Assembly: GCF_028287845.1 (NCBI RefSeq)
Contig: NZ_JAQBOW010000162.1
Coordinates: forward strand, 1 to 64,000
DNA: 64,000 bases
Direction: 5' to 3'
Source: Mucilaginibacter sp.
GTDB lineage: Bacteria; Bacteroidota; Bacteroidia; Sphingobacteriales; Sphingobacteriaceae
Shown: positions 26,247 to 35,354 of the stretch, in pieces
Position numbering within the stretch: position 1 is the stretch's first letter
Layout of the letters: the number at the start of each line of letters is the position of its first letter
Notes under the pieces: generated by a model
What the model was told of the DNA's origin: nothing
Seen by the model: the letters and a program-made list of their open reading frames with translations, nothing else
Database searches by the model: none
Program-made: the position numbers and the translations under genes

Positions 26247-27125
26247 TCAATAAAATAGGTAGTAAAATGTTAAGTTATAAAAAGATTCGTGCTTATTTTG
26301 CAAAGCCCCCTCCACATTAACCGGTATAGAATATTTGTACGAAAACTCAAAAGTATAATGTGGTCTGTTATAAGCTATTGGCAGCTTAAAACTATAATTA
26401 AGTACATCAAAGCGGCCGTTGTCACGGCTGTAAGGGGCATCCGGGCCAAACAGATATTGATTATCATTTAACCCTTCCTGATGGTCTAAAGAATATTTCT
26501 GCACAAAATTTTGCGTGCCAAAAATAGCACTCACTGCCGGGGTAAATGTTAAATAATCTTTATCATCAAAAATATTCCACTTACTTTCAAAGTATTTGGA
26601 TTCAGTAAGGGTTACAAAGAAATCGCTTGATTTACCAAACAGGTAATCCAGTATCACGGTTGATTTAAATGGCTTAAAATCGTACGAGTTTTTCAAGTTA
26701 ATATCGTTTGATGTGGCCGATTCAATTATCCGTTCTTGTTTATTAAATATAAAACGGTTATAGCTTATCGATCCGGAGAATCTTTTTGATGGGCGGTATA
26801 AATACCCACCGCCCAGGTCAACCTCGTCAACAAAGGTGCGGTAACCCAATAATCTTAATGCCGAGCCATAAATAAATAAGCCCATCTTAGTATTATATAC
26901 TACATCGGTTGATAAAAATGGATAGCTAATTGGCCCCGTTCGGCCAAAAAATAAGGCATCGCTGCCATAGCTTATACCAACAGAAAGTGATTTTTTCCGG
27001 ATGATGGTATCTGTATCAGTAACAATATGATGATCTGCACTACCCACAACAAAATGCCCGGCAGCCCGGGCCCCATGTACCTGGATACATAAAATTAAAA
27101 AAAGCAGTATACGAAAGTATTTCAT
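26247..27125 (-). CDS. Outer-membrane beta-barrel protein of unknown function
   Basis: This 292-residue protein has a signal peptide (to about residue 22, GARAA) followed by alternating aromatic/polar strands through to a terminal Phe/Tyr-rich strand (YNLTFYYLFY), the pattern of a 12- to 14-strand barrel. It shows no TonB box and no plug. Its position between a small basic exported protein and a two-component system, with ApbE at the operon start, suggests a role in an envelope redox or transport process. The DUF3570 family is a weak alternative assignment. Confidence 0.65.
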   Translation of the reverse strand: MKYFRILLFLILCIQVHGARAAGHFVVGSADHHIVTDTDTIIRKKSLSVGISYGSDALFFGRTGPISYPFLSTDVVYNTKMGLFIYGSALRLLGYRTFVDEVDLGGGYLYRPSKRFSGSISYNRFIFNKQERIIESATSNDINLKNSYDFKPFKSTVILDYLFGKSSDFFVTLTESKYFESKWNIFDDKDYLTFTPAVSAIFGTQNFVQKYSLDHQEGLNDNQYLFGPDAPYSRDNGRFDVLNYSFKLPIAYNRPHYTFEFSYKYSIPVNVEGALQNKHESFYNLTFYYLFY

Positions 27126-27149
27126 TTAATATAAGCTATTATTTACAGG

Positions 27150-27479
27150 TTAATTGCCATTTCTTCTTGGTATTTCCGGCGGACGCTCCAAGCCTTCGGG
27201 CCGGCGCTGCCTTTTAGGTTTAGTTTTTAAATCCGGTGTGATATCTATTACTTCTATTTTTTCGGGTTTTGCCTGCCGTTTGGCTTTTGATATTTCCTTT
27301 ATTTTCTTTTTATCTTCTTCCTGTCTTTGTTTTTTTGTGGTATCTTTTTGTTGGACAACTAAAATAAATCGCAAAGCATGGCCCGTAACAGGATCATTAT
27401 ACTTGGTTCTTGTTTTAGCAGATAATAAGCCCGGTGCAAATATCAACAACAATATAATATACACAAGCCGCTTTATCAT
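27150..27479 (-). CDS. Small basic exported protein, function unknown
   Basis: A signal peptide (residues 1-21, LLSA) is followed by a short conserved-looking part (KYNDPVTGHALRFILVV) and then a highly charged, Lys/Arg/Glu-rich tail (KKQRQEEDKKKIKEISKAKRQ) ending in Pro/Arg repeats (RRPEGLERPPEIPRRNGN). The tail is probably disordered. It lies 24 bp before the barrel gene in the same operon. I do not recognise the family. Confidence 0.6.
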   Translation of the reverse strand: MIKRLVYIILLLIFAPGLLSAKTRTKYNDPVTGHALRFILVVQQKDTTKKQRQEEDKKKIKEISKAKRQAKPEKIEVIDITPDLKTKPKRQRRPEGLERPPEIPRRNGN

Positions 27480-27662
27480 TGAGAAAGGGAAATTTGTAAT
27501 TTTTTTTTCAAATATCAGTCAATTTAAATGCTACCGGGGGTATAGCACTTCTAATTTATAATATTGTATTTAAATTTTATAATTAAAAAAGGGATATTGA
27601 AGTATTAACAACAATATCCCGGCATCGGCATAAAAAGTTATAATTTAATGGCTTACCGGCAG

Positions 27663-28589
27663 TTATGTGATATTGATACTTTTTGAAGGATATAAGCGGT
27701 TATGGTCGTCAATTATTACACAACCTATTTGGTTTAGTTGGTTTATTAAATATAAACCCGCATTAACACCTATAGTCATTACAGGGGTTGCCATCGCATC
27801 GGCAAATTCGGCAGTTGGGCTCAATATGCTTACACTTTTAATTTCGCTTACTGTAAATCCGTTTTTACTCTTAACAGTATTTAGCTTTTTATCATTGATG
27901 GTAGCATATTTTTCAACATTAACTGATGTGGCTACCGCCATATTGCTAATATCCATATCGGCAAATGGTTGAGTTTGCTGGCGTGGATCAGCAGCAGCAA
28001 CTGTCCACGGCTCCATATCCGGTTGTAAACCCCAGGTAAGCAAATCACCACCGGCATTAATAACACCGTGGCTTACGCCTTCTAATTGTAGTACATATTT
28101 AGCTCTGTCGGCAGCGTAACCTTTACTATTGGCACCAAAGCCAATACGCATACCTTTTTCTTTTAAAAATACGGTGGTTGCTGTTGCATCAAGCTGCACA
28201 TCTTTGTAGTTAACTACTGTGTAAGATGCTATTGCAGTATGATTATCCGTATCAGAATCTTTACCGGCAGAGTAGTAAGTAATATCAAATGCACCATAAG
28301 TCAACTCAGATATTTGTATGGAGCGATCTATCAGCTTAAAAATTTCGGCGCTAACTTTTACCGGTTTAATACCCGCATTACGGTTAATGGCATTTATTTC
28401 ACTATCCTCGCTAAATGTACTTAGCAATTTTTCAACCCGGTTAATTTCGGTTATGGCGCTGTTTATTTTTTCGCCGGCCCAAACAGGATCATTACCAACT
28501 ACACTAATTTCAAACTTGTTTCCCATCAAGCGTACTTCACGTCTGTAAATTGTGGAGTTATTTGCTAATACCTTTTTTAGAGCCAGCAT
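27663..28589 (-). CDS. apbE: FAD:protein FMN transferase
   Basis: This 308-residue ApbE-family enzyme attaches FMN covalently to a Thr or Ser of target flavoproteins. The FAD-binding motif GFGANSKGYAADRAKYVL (about 158-176), INAGGDLLTWG (about 190) and the metal-binding segment TAEFADAMATPVMTIG (about 268) are intact. No signal peptide or lipobox is seen, so it may act in the cytoplasm unless the start is misplaced (an alternative ATG at 28526 gives MGNKFEISVVGND). No obvious FMN-acceptor protein is adjacent. It is separated by 183 bp from the next gene. Confidence 0.88.
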   Translation of the reverse strand: MLALKKVLANNSTIYRREVRLMGNKFEISVVGNDPVWAGEKINSAITEINRVEKLLSTFSEDSEINAINRNAGIKPVKVSAEIFKLIDRSIQISELTYGAFDITYYSAGKDSDTDNHTAIASYTVVNYKDVQLDATATTVFLKEKGMRIGFGANSKGYAADRAKYVLQLEGVSHGVINAGGDLLTWGLQPDMEPWTVAAADPRQQTQPFADMDISNMAVATSVNVEKYATINDKKLNTVKSKNGFTVSEIKSVSILSPTAEFADAMATPVMTIGVNAGLYLINQLNQIGCVIIDDHNRLYPSKSINIT

Positions 28590-28845
28590 AATGTTATATT
28601 TAGTAGCAATTAATATTAATACTTTGTTGGCGCTTTATTAGTTGCCTTTGCGGCAATAAATAGACTGCGCCCATATTAAAAGCTAAAGTAGCGGGGCTTT
28701 ATGAAAATAGGATGAAAAGCGATATCTAAATAAATGTAAAAGAATATGAAGATATCTGATGTGCAAATATGCAGATGAAGGAATGGGTTATTACAAAAAT
28801 ACAGATATACGCATGAAATTAATCATTCGCACATCTGCATATCAA
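28590..28845. repeat. Intergenic region with octad-phased TGCAGATG repeats
   Basis: GATGTGCA, AATATGCA and GATGAAGG run in an 8-bp register near 28758-28781. The opposite strand shows GATATGCA, GATGTGCG and AATGATTA near 28820-28845. Together they form a loose inverted pair next to the prfA stop. A similar word pair occurs near 44967-44983. Confidence 0.55.
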
Positions 28846-29919
28846 TTACGCTACCGTTCCTTCTTTTAATTTTTCGGCATTCTCTGCAAACTGCAGTGCC
28901 TCCATAATTTCCTGTATGCCACCATTCATTACTTCTGACAGGTTATATATAGTTAAACCTATACGGTGTTCTGTTAATCGCCCCTGTGGATAATTATAGG
29001 TACGCACTTTGGCCGATCGGTCGCCGGTGGCAACCATGGTTTTACGTTTTTTAGATGCTTCTTCCAGGTGCTTTTGTAATTCTAACTCGTATACTCTTGA
29101 GCGTAATACCGCTAATGCTTTATCGTAATTTTTTAACTGCGATTTTTGATCCTGGCATTGTGCAACCAAACCGGTAGGTAAGTGGGTTAACCTAACGGCC
29201 GAATAAGTTGTATTTACAGATTGTCCGCCCGGTCCTGAAGAACAAAACAGGTCCTTACGGATATCACTTACATTTAGCACAATATCAAACTCATCAACTT
29301 CCGGCAATACCACTACAGATGCTGCTGATGTATGCACCCGGCCCTGTGTTTCGGTATCGGGCACACGTTGTACACGGTGCACACCCGACTCGTATTTTAA
29401 TGTTCCGTAAGCATCCTCGGCATTAACATTAAAAACAATTTCTTTATAACCGCCAGCTGTTCCTTCGGTATAGTCAACCAGTTCTGTTTTCCAGCCCCGT
29501 TTTTCGCAGTACCGCATGTACATGCGGTAAAGATCGCCGGCAAATATAGATGCTTCGTCACCGCCGGTACCGCCACGTATCTCAACAATGGCATTCTTAG
29601 AGTCTTCCGGATCTTTAGGGATCAGCATTAAACGTATATACTCCTCTTTTTCTTCTTGTTGAACTAATAGTTCATCCAATTCAGACTTCGCCATTTCGCG
29701 AAATTCTTCATCTTTTTCGGTAGCTAATATATCCTTGTTAGTATCAATATTGCTCATGATGTTGCGGTAAATGTTATACTCATCAACAATTTTGCCCAGG
29801 TCTTTATATTCCTTATTCAACAGGGCAAAACGCTTCATATCAGCCATTGCATCAGGGCTGCTTAATTCAGCTTCCACGTCTTTCCAACGTTCATATATTA
29901 ATTCTAATTTTTCTAACAT
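28846..29919 (-). CDS. prfA: Peptide chain release factor 1
   Basis: This 357-residue release factor recognises UAA and UAG. The peptidyl-transferase motif GGQ is in [20 protein letters not shown] (about 228), and the RF1 family segment [20 protein letters not shown] precedes it. The C-terminal region [16 protein letters not shown] is typical. Full length. It begins a clean single-gene unit. Confidence 0.97.
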   Translation of the reverse strand: MLEKLELIYERWKDVEAELSSPDAMADMKRFALLNKEYKDLGKIVDEYNIYRNIMSNIDTNKDILATEKDEEFREMAKSELDELLVQQEEKEEYIRLMLIPKDPEDSKNAIVEIRGGTGGDEASIFAGDLYRMYMRYCEKRGWKTELVDYTEGTAGGYKEIVFNVNAEDAYGTLKYESGVHRVQRVPDTETQGRVHTSAASVVVLPEVDEFDIVLNVSDIRKDLFCSSGPGGQSVNTTYSAVRLTHLPTGLVAQCQDQKSQLKNYDKALAVLRSRVYELELQKHLEEASKKRKTMVATGDRSAKVRTYNYPQGRLTEHRIGLTIYNLSEVMNGGIQEIMEALQFAENAEKLKEGTVA

Positions 29920-29987
29920 ATTCTATTTATTCAATCGGTCCATATAAACGACCTGCTCAAAAAGCGCACAAAAATACGGTTTTTTGA

Positions 29988-30015
29988 GCTGAAAGCATAA
30001 AGCAAAAAGCGTAAA
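29988..30015. repeat. Heptad array (GCnnAAA type)
   Basis: Four units, GCTGAAA, GCATAAA, GCAAAAA and GCGTAAA, run in perfect 7-bp register between prfA and lpxH. Confidence 0.75.
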
Positions 30016-30086
30016 GATATGGCTGCAAGCTAAAGCTTGTATGGATGCGCTAAAAGTTGAAATACAAATGACAAGGCTTTCTGCTT

Positions 30087-30854
30087 TTAGCCTTCATCTT
30101 TCTGCTCAAAATAATGCAGGCTCAGTTTCTCTCCATCAAACACCGCATACGTGTTATAATTTACCCATTCGCCTAAATTAATGTAGCGGCTTTGTTCATT
30201 TATTTGCAGGTCCATTGGTATATGGCGGTGACCAAATATAAGGTAGTTATAAAAATTATTTTTTAATAACTCGTGGCTGTAAACTACCAGCCACTCTTGC
30301 TCTACATTTTTACGGTGCTCATTACTTTCGCCGGCAATACGGCTTTGGCTTGACCAATAATTGGCTATACCCACCCCAAGGTTAGGATGAACACGTGCAA
30401 ACAACCACTGGCATATTTTACTGCGGAATATTTTTTTCAAAATCTTATACATAGCATCGCCCGGCCCTAAGCCGTCGCCATGATGGAGGTAAAATTTTTT
30501 TCCGATGCGTTCTATTTCCAGTTCATCGCTAATAATGGTAGCGCCAAATTCCTGCACAAAGTAATCAAACATCCACATATCATGATTGCCTTTAAACAAG
30601 TACAATTTTACGCCCGCATCGGCCAACTCTGCCAGTTTACCTAAAAACCTGATGTAGCCTTTAGGCACAACCGTTTTATACTCGAACCAAAAATCAAAAA
30701 TATCGCCCATTAAAAAAACCTCGGCGGCATCGGCTTTTATCATATCCAGCCAGCGCACTAAACGATCTTCACGCTCACGGCTTTCGGCATAGCTGCCTGT
30801 ACCTAAATGAAAATCTGATGCGAAATAAAGTTTATTACCTATGGCCATGGGCAT
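30087..30854 (-). CDS. lpxH: UDP-2,3-diacylglucosamine diphosphatase
   Basis: From the ATG at 30854 (MPMAIGNKLYFASDFHLG) the enzyme has 255 residues, the family length. Metallophosphatase motifs are in order: SDFHLG, LMGDIFDFWFE, LFKGNHDMW, LHHGDGLG and IFGHRHIPM. LpxH removes UMP from UDP-diacyl-GlcN to give lipid X in lipid A synthesis, at the inner face of the membrane. The frame extends 39 codons upstream, but that part (Cys/Ser-rich) is not family-like. Confidence 0.93.
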   Translation of the reverse strand: MPMAIGNKLYFASDFHLGTGSYAESREREDRLVRWLDMIKADAAEVFLMGDIFDFWFEYKTVVPKGYIRFLGKLAELADAGVKLYLFKGNHDMWMFDYFVQEFGATIISDELEIERIGKKFYLHHGDGLGPGDAMYKILKKIFRSKICQWLFARVHPNLGVGIANYWSSQSRIAGESNEHRKNVEQEWLVVYSHELLKNNFYNYLIFGHRHIPMDLQINEQSRYINLGEWVNYNTYAVFDGEKLSLHYFEQKDEG

Positions 30855-30973
30855 CAAAAGTACGTTATAGCGGCGAAAGGTAAAAGAATAAAAGTGAAAG
30901 GTTTTTGCAGGTGGTACAAGGCTGGTTGAAAAGCTGTTACATGTGCTGCGCCAACACCTGCAACTAAACAAAA

Positions 30974-30999
30974 CAGGCCCTTCATTTCTGAAGAGCCTG
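30974..30999 (-). terminator. Intrinsic terminator after the repeat-tail protein gene
   Basis: An 11-bp stem with one mismatch (CAGGCTCTTCA / TGAAGGGCCTG on the minus strand) around a 4-nt loop is followed by TTTTGTTT. Confidence 0.75.
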
Positions 31000-31021
31000 G
31001 TGTTGTTAAATAATAGTAGTA

Positions 31022-31645
31022 TTAATGATCACCATGATCTTGTTTATCATGGCCATTTCCATTATCATGACCGTTTCCATTTCCATGACCGCGGTTATCC
31101 TGTCCACGATTATCTTGTCCACGATTATCTTGTCCACGATTATCTTGTCCGCGATTATCCTGTCCACGATTATCCTGTCCACGACCGTTATTACCACGAT
31201 CGCCGGGGCCACGACCGTTATTGCCGCGGTCACCATTCCAATGGTTTTGATACTTTTGGTCACGGCTTTCGCGAATTACTTGCTGATCGCGACGGCCCCT
31301 ATAACCTGCATATTTTGTTCTGTAAACTGTATTACGTTCCCATGGGTTACGATCGTTAACTACCACTTTGTATCCGTGATACAGGTCGTAATTAGCATAT
31401 CTTGGAGGTAAAGCGCCCGAATGTATCCATACGTTGTTTTGATAATAAACGTACTGATGGTTTGGCACATCATAGTAAGAATCAATATCAGGCATGTAAT
31501 AATAACTGGCATGGTCATAACCAACCGGACCCCAATCAGGCTGACTGCCTATATTGAATCCTAAGCTTATACGTAATTGCGCATCGGCTGTTTTGTACAT
31601 TGAGCATCCAATTATTAAGGCTGCTGCTAAGATTATCTTTTTCAT
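31022..31645 (-). CDS. Exported protein with tandem GQDNR repeats
   Basis: From the ATG at 31645 (MKKIILAAALIIGCSMYKTADAQ) this is a 207-residue exported protein. The middle part is Tyr-rich (YYYMPDIDSYYDVPNHQYVYY) and resembles the YXWIXG-type domains of Bacteroidota envelope proteins. The C-terminal 65 residues are low-complexity: NGRG units, then about six copies of the pentapeptide RGQDN, then GNGHDNGNGHDK. The tail is hydrophilic and His/Asp/Asn-rich and might bind metal. I do not know its function. Confidence 0.7.
   Translation of the reverse strand: MKKIILAAALIIGCSMYKTADAQLRISLGFNIGSQPDWGPVGYDHASYYYMPDIDSYYDVPNHQYVYYQNNVWIHSGALPPRYANYDLYHGYKVVVNDRNPWERNTVYRTKYAGYRGRRDQQVIRESRDQKYQNHWNGDRGNNGRGPGDRGNNGRGQDNRGQDNRGQDNRGQDNRGQDNRGQDNRGHGNGNGHDNGNGHDKQDHGDH
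31093..31185 (-). repeat. 15-bp tandem repeat inside the GQDNR protein gene
   Basis: About six in-frame copies of a 15-bp unit (plus-strand form TTATCTTGTCCACGA with T/C and A/G variants) encode the RGQDN pentapeptides. Unit length is a multiple of three, so copy number can change without a frameshift. Confidence 0.85.
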
Positions 31646-31782
31646 AATTATAGTATTTTGGATGTAAGACAATTATTATTAATAAAAGTTTAGTTTATTT
31701 TTGTCTGCCCCGCTGATTTATAAGATTTATTGATGCGCAGATACTAATCATATAATCATCTAATCAAATAAATCAGCGGTTC

Positions 31783-31814
31783 AAAAAAAGAAGCGACAGG
31801 TAACACCCATCGCT
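31783..31814 (-). terminator. Intrinsic terminator after the S41 protease gene
   Basis: On the minus strand AGCGA and TCGCT flank an inner GGT/ACC pairing; seven T follow. It lies 33 bp past the protease stop codon. Confidence 0.65.
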
Positions 31815-31846
31815 CTCTTTGATTCTTAGACTCCTGATTTTTAATT

Positions 31847-33607
31847 TCATTGGTCGTTCTTAGTATCTTTTTCCTTAGCGTCGGCCTTTTTATCAGGCAT
31901 GGCAGCTAATACCGGTTTACCTATTACCTTATATGCACCATCGCCTTTTAGTATGGCAGCTATCTGATTTTTATCCTGCATAGTTTTTATGGCCCGGGCC
32001 AATTCAATATCATACTTAAAGTTAGCTTCATAGCGGCCTTTGTCATAATAATAGCGCGATGCTATTTCAATTTCGAGCGCTTGTTTTATTTCGGCTTTAT
32101 GTATTTGCAAGTCGTTTTTCTTACTGTTTAACAATTTGCTTTTTAATACATCATATTCTGTTTGTATCTGGTCAAATTGCTTTTCTTTAGTGGCTTCGGT
32201 TTTCAAAGCATCCAATACTTTTTCTGATGTAGTATTGTAGGTGTAATTTTTATCAGACAGGTATTTTACAAAATCTTCATATTCTGCATCTGATAATTTG
32301 AATGAGCGAGGGTCTTCCATTTTTACATGTGCGGCTCGATATTTTGTTGCATAATCAAACAGTAATAATTTGCCTATTAATGTTTGAGTAACGTTTGCAA
32401 ATTTTTCGGGCTTAATAAAAATATCCGGGTATATGCCGCTGCCATCATAAACAGAACGGCCGTTACGGGTTTTAAACTCATGCATTAATGAATCGGCAAC
32501 CTTAACTACGCTGCCATCATCTTTACGGTGCGCATAATCTATTTCCTGTATACAACGGCCCGAAGGAACATAGTATTTAGCAATAGTGATCTTTACCAAA
32601 CTATTATAAGCTAACGGGAATGTTTGCTGCACCAAGCCCTTGCCATAGCTGCGCTGGCCTATAATTATTGCACGATCAAGATCTTGTAACGCGCCGGCAA
32701 CGATCTCTGAAGCCGAGGCCGAGCGGGCATTTGTTAATACTACCAATGGCAAATCAGGAGCCAATGGGGCTACTACTGTTTTATAGGTATAATTCTTCTC
32801 ACGTATTTTTCCTTTTTGCGATACTACTTCAACATCCTTCTGCACAAAAAGATTCACAATTTTTACCGCTTCCTGCAGTATGCCCCCGCCGTTTGAGCGC
32901 AGGTCTAATATAATACCGTTGGGGTTATTCTTTTTCAGATCAACCAGGGCGCTGGTAACTTCGTCTGCCGAGTTTTCTAAGAACCTGTCCAGCTTAATAT
33001 AGCCTATATTGCCATCAACCATACCGTGATATGATACGTTGGGTTGTTTAATTTCATCGCGCACTAAATCTTTTTCAACATCTTTGGCATCACCATCGCG
33101 CTTAACCAATAGTTTTACAATAGCGCCTTTTGATCCTTTTAGCAGCGCGCTAACCTGGTCGCTATTTTTACCGTCGAGTACTATATTATTAATTTTTTCT
33201 ATCTGGTCGCCGGGGCGGATGTCTGCTTTTTGAGCCGGGAAACCCTCAAACACGCCCGATACATACACTTTATTATTGCGCGAAAAAATACTTGCGCCAA
33301 TACCGCCGTATTGCGTGCTTACATAATGTAGCTTATAGTCTTCAATTTCCGATTCGGGGACAAACTCGGTATACGGATCCAAACCATCCAGCATGGCATC
33401 AGCTCCAGCTTTTATCATTTTGGCCGAGTTGATATCATCAACATAGTTAAGGTTTACCTCTTTATATAAGGACGCAAATACTTCGAGGTTTTTTGATATC
33501 TGGAACAGATCATCGCTAAAACTCCATATACACAGTGCCAGTGCTACTAAACCACCGGATAACAGCAATTTTCCACTTTTCAATACACCCTTTTTCATCA
33601 AATTCAT
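31847..33607 (-). CDS. S41 carboxy-terminal processing protease (CtpA/Prc-like) with PDZ
   Basis: This 586-residue protein has an N-terminal membrane anchor (about 13-30), an N-terminal helical region (ASLYKEVNLNYVDDINSAKM), a PDZ domain (about 85-165, QYGGIGASIFSRN, EGFPAQKADIRPGDQIEKI) and an S41 catalytic core. The nucleophile Ser is in ARSASASEIVAGALQD and the general-base Lys in RSYGKGLVQQ. It cleaves periplasmic proteins near their C-termini. A C-terminal helical extension (about 430-570) is rich in Lys. Start may be Met1 or Met4. Confidence 0.93.
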   Translation of the reverse strand: MNLMKKGVLKSGKLLLSGGLVALALCIWSFSDDLFQISKNLEVFASLYKEVNLNYVDDINSAKMIKAGADAMLDGLDPYTEFVPESEIEDYKLHYVSTQYGGIGASIFSRNNKVYVSGVFEGFPAQKADIRPGDQIEKINNIVLDGKNSDQVSALLKGSKGAIVKLLVKRDGDAKDVEKDLVRDEIKQPNVSYHGMVDGNIGYIKLDRFLENSADEVTSALVDLKKNNPNGIILDLRSNGGGILQEAVKIVNLFVQKDVEVVSQKGKIREKNYTYKTVVAPLAPDLPLVVLTNARSASASEIVAGALQDLDRAIIIGQRSYGKGLVQQTFPLAYNSLVKITIAKYYVPSGRCIQEIDYAHRKDDGSVVKVADSLMHEFKTRNGRSVYDGSGIYPDIFIKPEKFANVTQTLIGKLLLFDYATKYRAAHVKMEDPRSFKLSDAEYEDFVKYLSDKNYTYNTTSEKVLDALKTEATKEKQFDQIQTEYDVLKSKLLNSKKNDLQIHKAEIKQALEIEIASRYYYDKGRYEANFKYDIELARAIKTMQDKNQIAAILKGDGAYKVIGKPVLAAMPDKKADAKEKDTKNDQ

Positions 33608-33658
33608 CTTAATAAATATAAAGCTACAAAAAACTGCTTATAAAAGAGTTAACTCCTT

Positions 33659-33874
33659 TTATAAACGATTATTGTCAATATTTACCAAAGCTTTTTTCAG
33701 AGTAAATACAACATACTCGCGATTGCGGTTAACCAGGCGCATTAAATTAGTTATCAGGGTATCTTCGTGGCCCTCGGTATAGTTTAATTGCTCATCTGTT
33801 AAATGGTTATATTTTCTTTGCACCTTAATTTTCACCCGCTCCCACTCTTTGTTGGTCATGCTTATTTCTGCCAT
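33659..33874 (-). CDS. Small CsbD-like protein
   Basis: The 71-residue protein reads MTNKEWERVKIKVQRKYNHL and then TDEQLNYTEGHEDTLITNL. This matches the CsbD fold pattern (W..IK.KV..K...LTD..L.Y.EG..E.L...L). CsbD-like proteins are small, soluble, stress-associated helical bundles of unknown mechanism. It sits 51 bp upstream of the S41 protease gene on the same strand and may be co-transcribed with it. Confidence 0.72.
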   Translation of the reverse strand: MAEISMTNKEWERVKIKVQRKYNHLTDEQLNYTEGHEDTLITNLMRLVNRNREYVVFTLKKALVNIDNNRL

Positions 33875-34006
33875 AATATAATATTTTCAACAAAAATATA
33901 AAAAATACCATGCAGGCCATTGTAAAATTTTGGTACAGCTATTGTTGAACCATTACTGGTGGTTTAAATAAAACTCATCAAATTTTATAAAACTAAATTA
34001 AACGCT

Positions 34007-34588
34007 ATGAAAAAGTATGTATTAAGCGCAGTATTGCTAATAGCTGTAAGCATTAGCGCAAAAGCGCAATTTAGCCTCGGCGTTAAGGGGGGCGTAAATT
34101 ATTCGAAAATTACTTCTGATAATATGCACGGATCAACAGTGGCGGGCTACCAGGCAGGTTTATTTGCCCGGTTTGGTGGCGGTTTTTATGTACAACCAGA
34201 AGTTTATGTGAGCAGTAAAGGCGGCAAATTCGACTCGAGCGCAAATGGTACCAATTATAGCGGCGATGTTAAATTTACTACATTAAATGTTCCGCTATTA
34301 TTGGGTGGCTCATTTGGCGCTAAAAATTTAAATTTCCGTATCATGGCCGGCCCTATCTATTCATACCTGATGAATAAGAATGAAAATTTTTCTGCAAACT
34401 TTAGCGGTGCCTATGCCGATTTTGGCAACTACAGAAACAGCACCCTGGGTTACCAGGCCGGTGCCGGTGTTGATATTGGCCCCATCACTGCCGATTTACG
34501 TTATGAGGGCGACCTGACCGACGTAAACAAAACCTACGGCCAGCGTCAAAAAATTTGGGCGCTAAGTGTTGGGTTTAAATTCTTTTAA
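34007..34588 (+). CDS. Porin-family / PorT-like outer-membrane beta-barrel protein
   Basis: This 193-residue protein has a signal peptide ending ISAKAQ (about residue 21) followed by an 8-strand barrel pattern beginning FSLGVKGGVNYSKI and ending in the aromatic terminal strand KIWALSVGFKFF. It is of the common OMP_b-brl_2 (PorT-like) type. The substrate is unknown. A heptad array lies 4 bp past its stop and a terminator follows. Confidence 0.85.
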   Translation: MKKYVLSAVLLIAVSISAKAQFSLGVKGGVNYSKITSDNMHGSTVAGYQAGLFARFGGGFYVQPEVYVSSKGGKFDSSANGTNYSGDVKFTTLNVPLLLGGSFGAKNLNFRIMAGPIYSYLMNKNENFSANFSGAYADFGNYRNSTLGYQAGAGVDIGPITADLRYEGDLTDVNKTYGQRQKIWALSVGFKFF

Positions 34589-34592
34589 GATA

Positions 34593-34620
34593 GCTTAAAG
34601 CGAAAAGCTTAAAGCAGAAA
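34593..34620. repeat. Heptad array (GCnnAAA type) after the porin-like gene
   Basis: GCTTAAA, GCGAAAA, GCTTAAA and GCAGAAA follow in exact 7-bp register and run straight into the terminator stem. Confidence 0.8.
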
Positions 34621-34655
34621 GCCATTTCATCTTTGTTGATGAAGTGGCTTTTTTT
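34619..34655 (+). terminator. Intrinsic terminator after the porin-like gene
   Basis: A 13-bp stem (AAGCCATTTCATC / GATGAAGTGGCTT, one wobble) with a short loop is followed by seven T. Confidence 0.88.
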
Positions 34656-34799
34656 ATTGACCCTTTTTAATTTTTGTACGCTGATCAATGAATCTACCCA
34701 AGCATTTTTAAGTAATTTTTAAAAAAGAGTTATCCATTGAGCCCAAAGAAATAATTAATTTTGATTAAATTTAAGTTATCAGTCTTTACACCCACACTT

Positions 34800-35354
34800 A
34801 TGGATAACAAAGAAATTTTTAAGGTACCAGCTTATGAGGACGTTACCGCGGACGCGCAACTGATATTTGATCAATTAAAGAAAATCTCCGGAAAAGTTCC
34901 GAATTTATATGCTACGATCGGTTATTCTGGAAATGCATTAAGTTCTTACATGGCATTTGTACAAGCCCAAGCAAAAGGATCGTTCCACGCAAAGGACCGG
35001 GAAGCAATTTTTTTAATCATTTCAGAACTCAACGGTTGCCAGTATTGTCTGAGTGCTCACACGCAAAGTGCATTAAAAAACCACTGGACAGAAGAAGAAA
35101 CGATGCAGCTTCGTTCAGGAACAATTCCTGACAATAAATGGAAAGCGATTTATTTGGTGATCCAATCCGTGATTCAGCATAAAGGAGAAGTAAGTGATGA
35201 AATTTTGCATGCTTTTTTTGAATGCGGGTATGATAATGCTGCTTTAATGGATTTATTGATATTGATCAATGTGATGACTTTCACCAACCATGTATACCGG
35301 TTGACAAAGATTCCAATTGATTTTCCGCTTGCGAAACCGCTGATAGCAACTTAA
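34800..35354 (+). CDS. Carboxymuconolactone decarboxylase / AhpD-like protein
   Basis: From the ATG at 34800 (MDNKEIFKVPAYEDVTADAQ) the protein has 184 residues. The redox/active motif is ELNGCQYCLSAHTQSALKNH (Cys-x-x-Cys with a following His, about 79-86), which defines the AhpD/CMD superfamily. Such proteins are peroxide-related thiol enzymes or decarboxylases. The codon choice looks slightly different from neighbours and it sits beside a repeat-dense region, so horizontal gain is possible but unproven. Confidence 0.85.
   Translation: MDNKEIFKVPAYEDVTADAQLIFDQLKKISGKVPNLYATIGYSGNALSSYMAFVQAQAKGSFHAKDREAIFLIISELNGCQYCLSAHTQSALKNHWTEEETMQLRSGTIPDNKWKAIYLVIQSVIQHKGEVSDEILHAFFECGYDNAALMDLLILINVMTFTNHVYRLTKIPIDFPLAKPLIAT

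Noticed and set aside
30855-30971. 39-codon N-terminal extension of lpxH
   Set aside because: It is Cys/Ser-rich and unlike the family; the ATG at 30854 gives the normal length.
31006-31411. Overlapping plus- and minus-strand ORFs rich in Ile/Val or His/Asp
   Set aside because: They are alternative frames of the 15-bp tandem repeat in the GQDNR protein gene.
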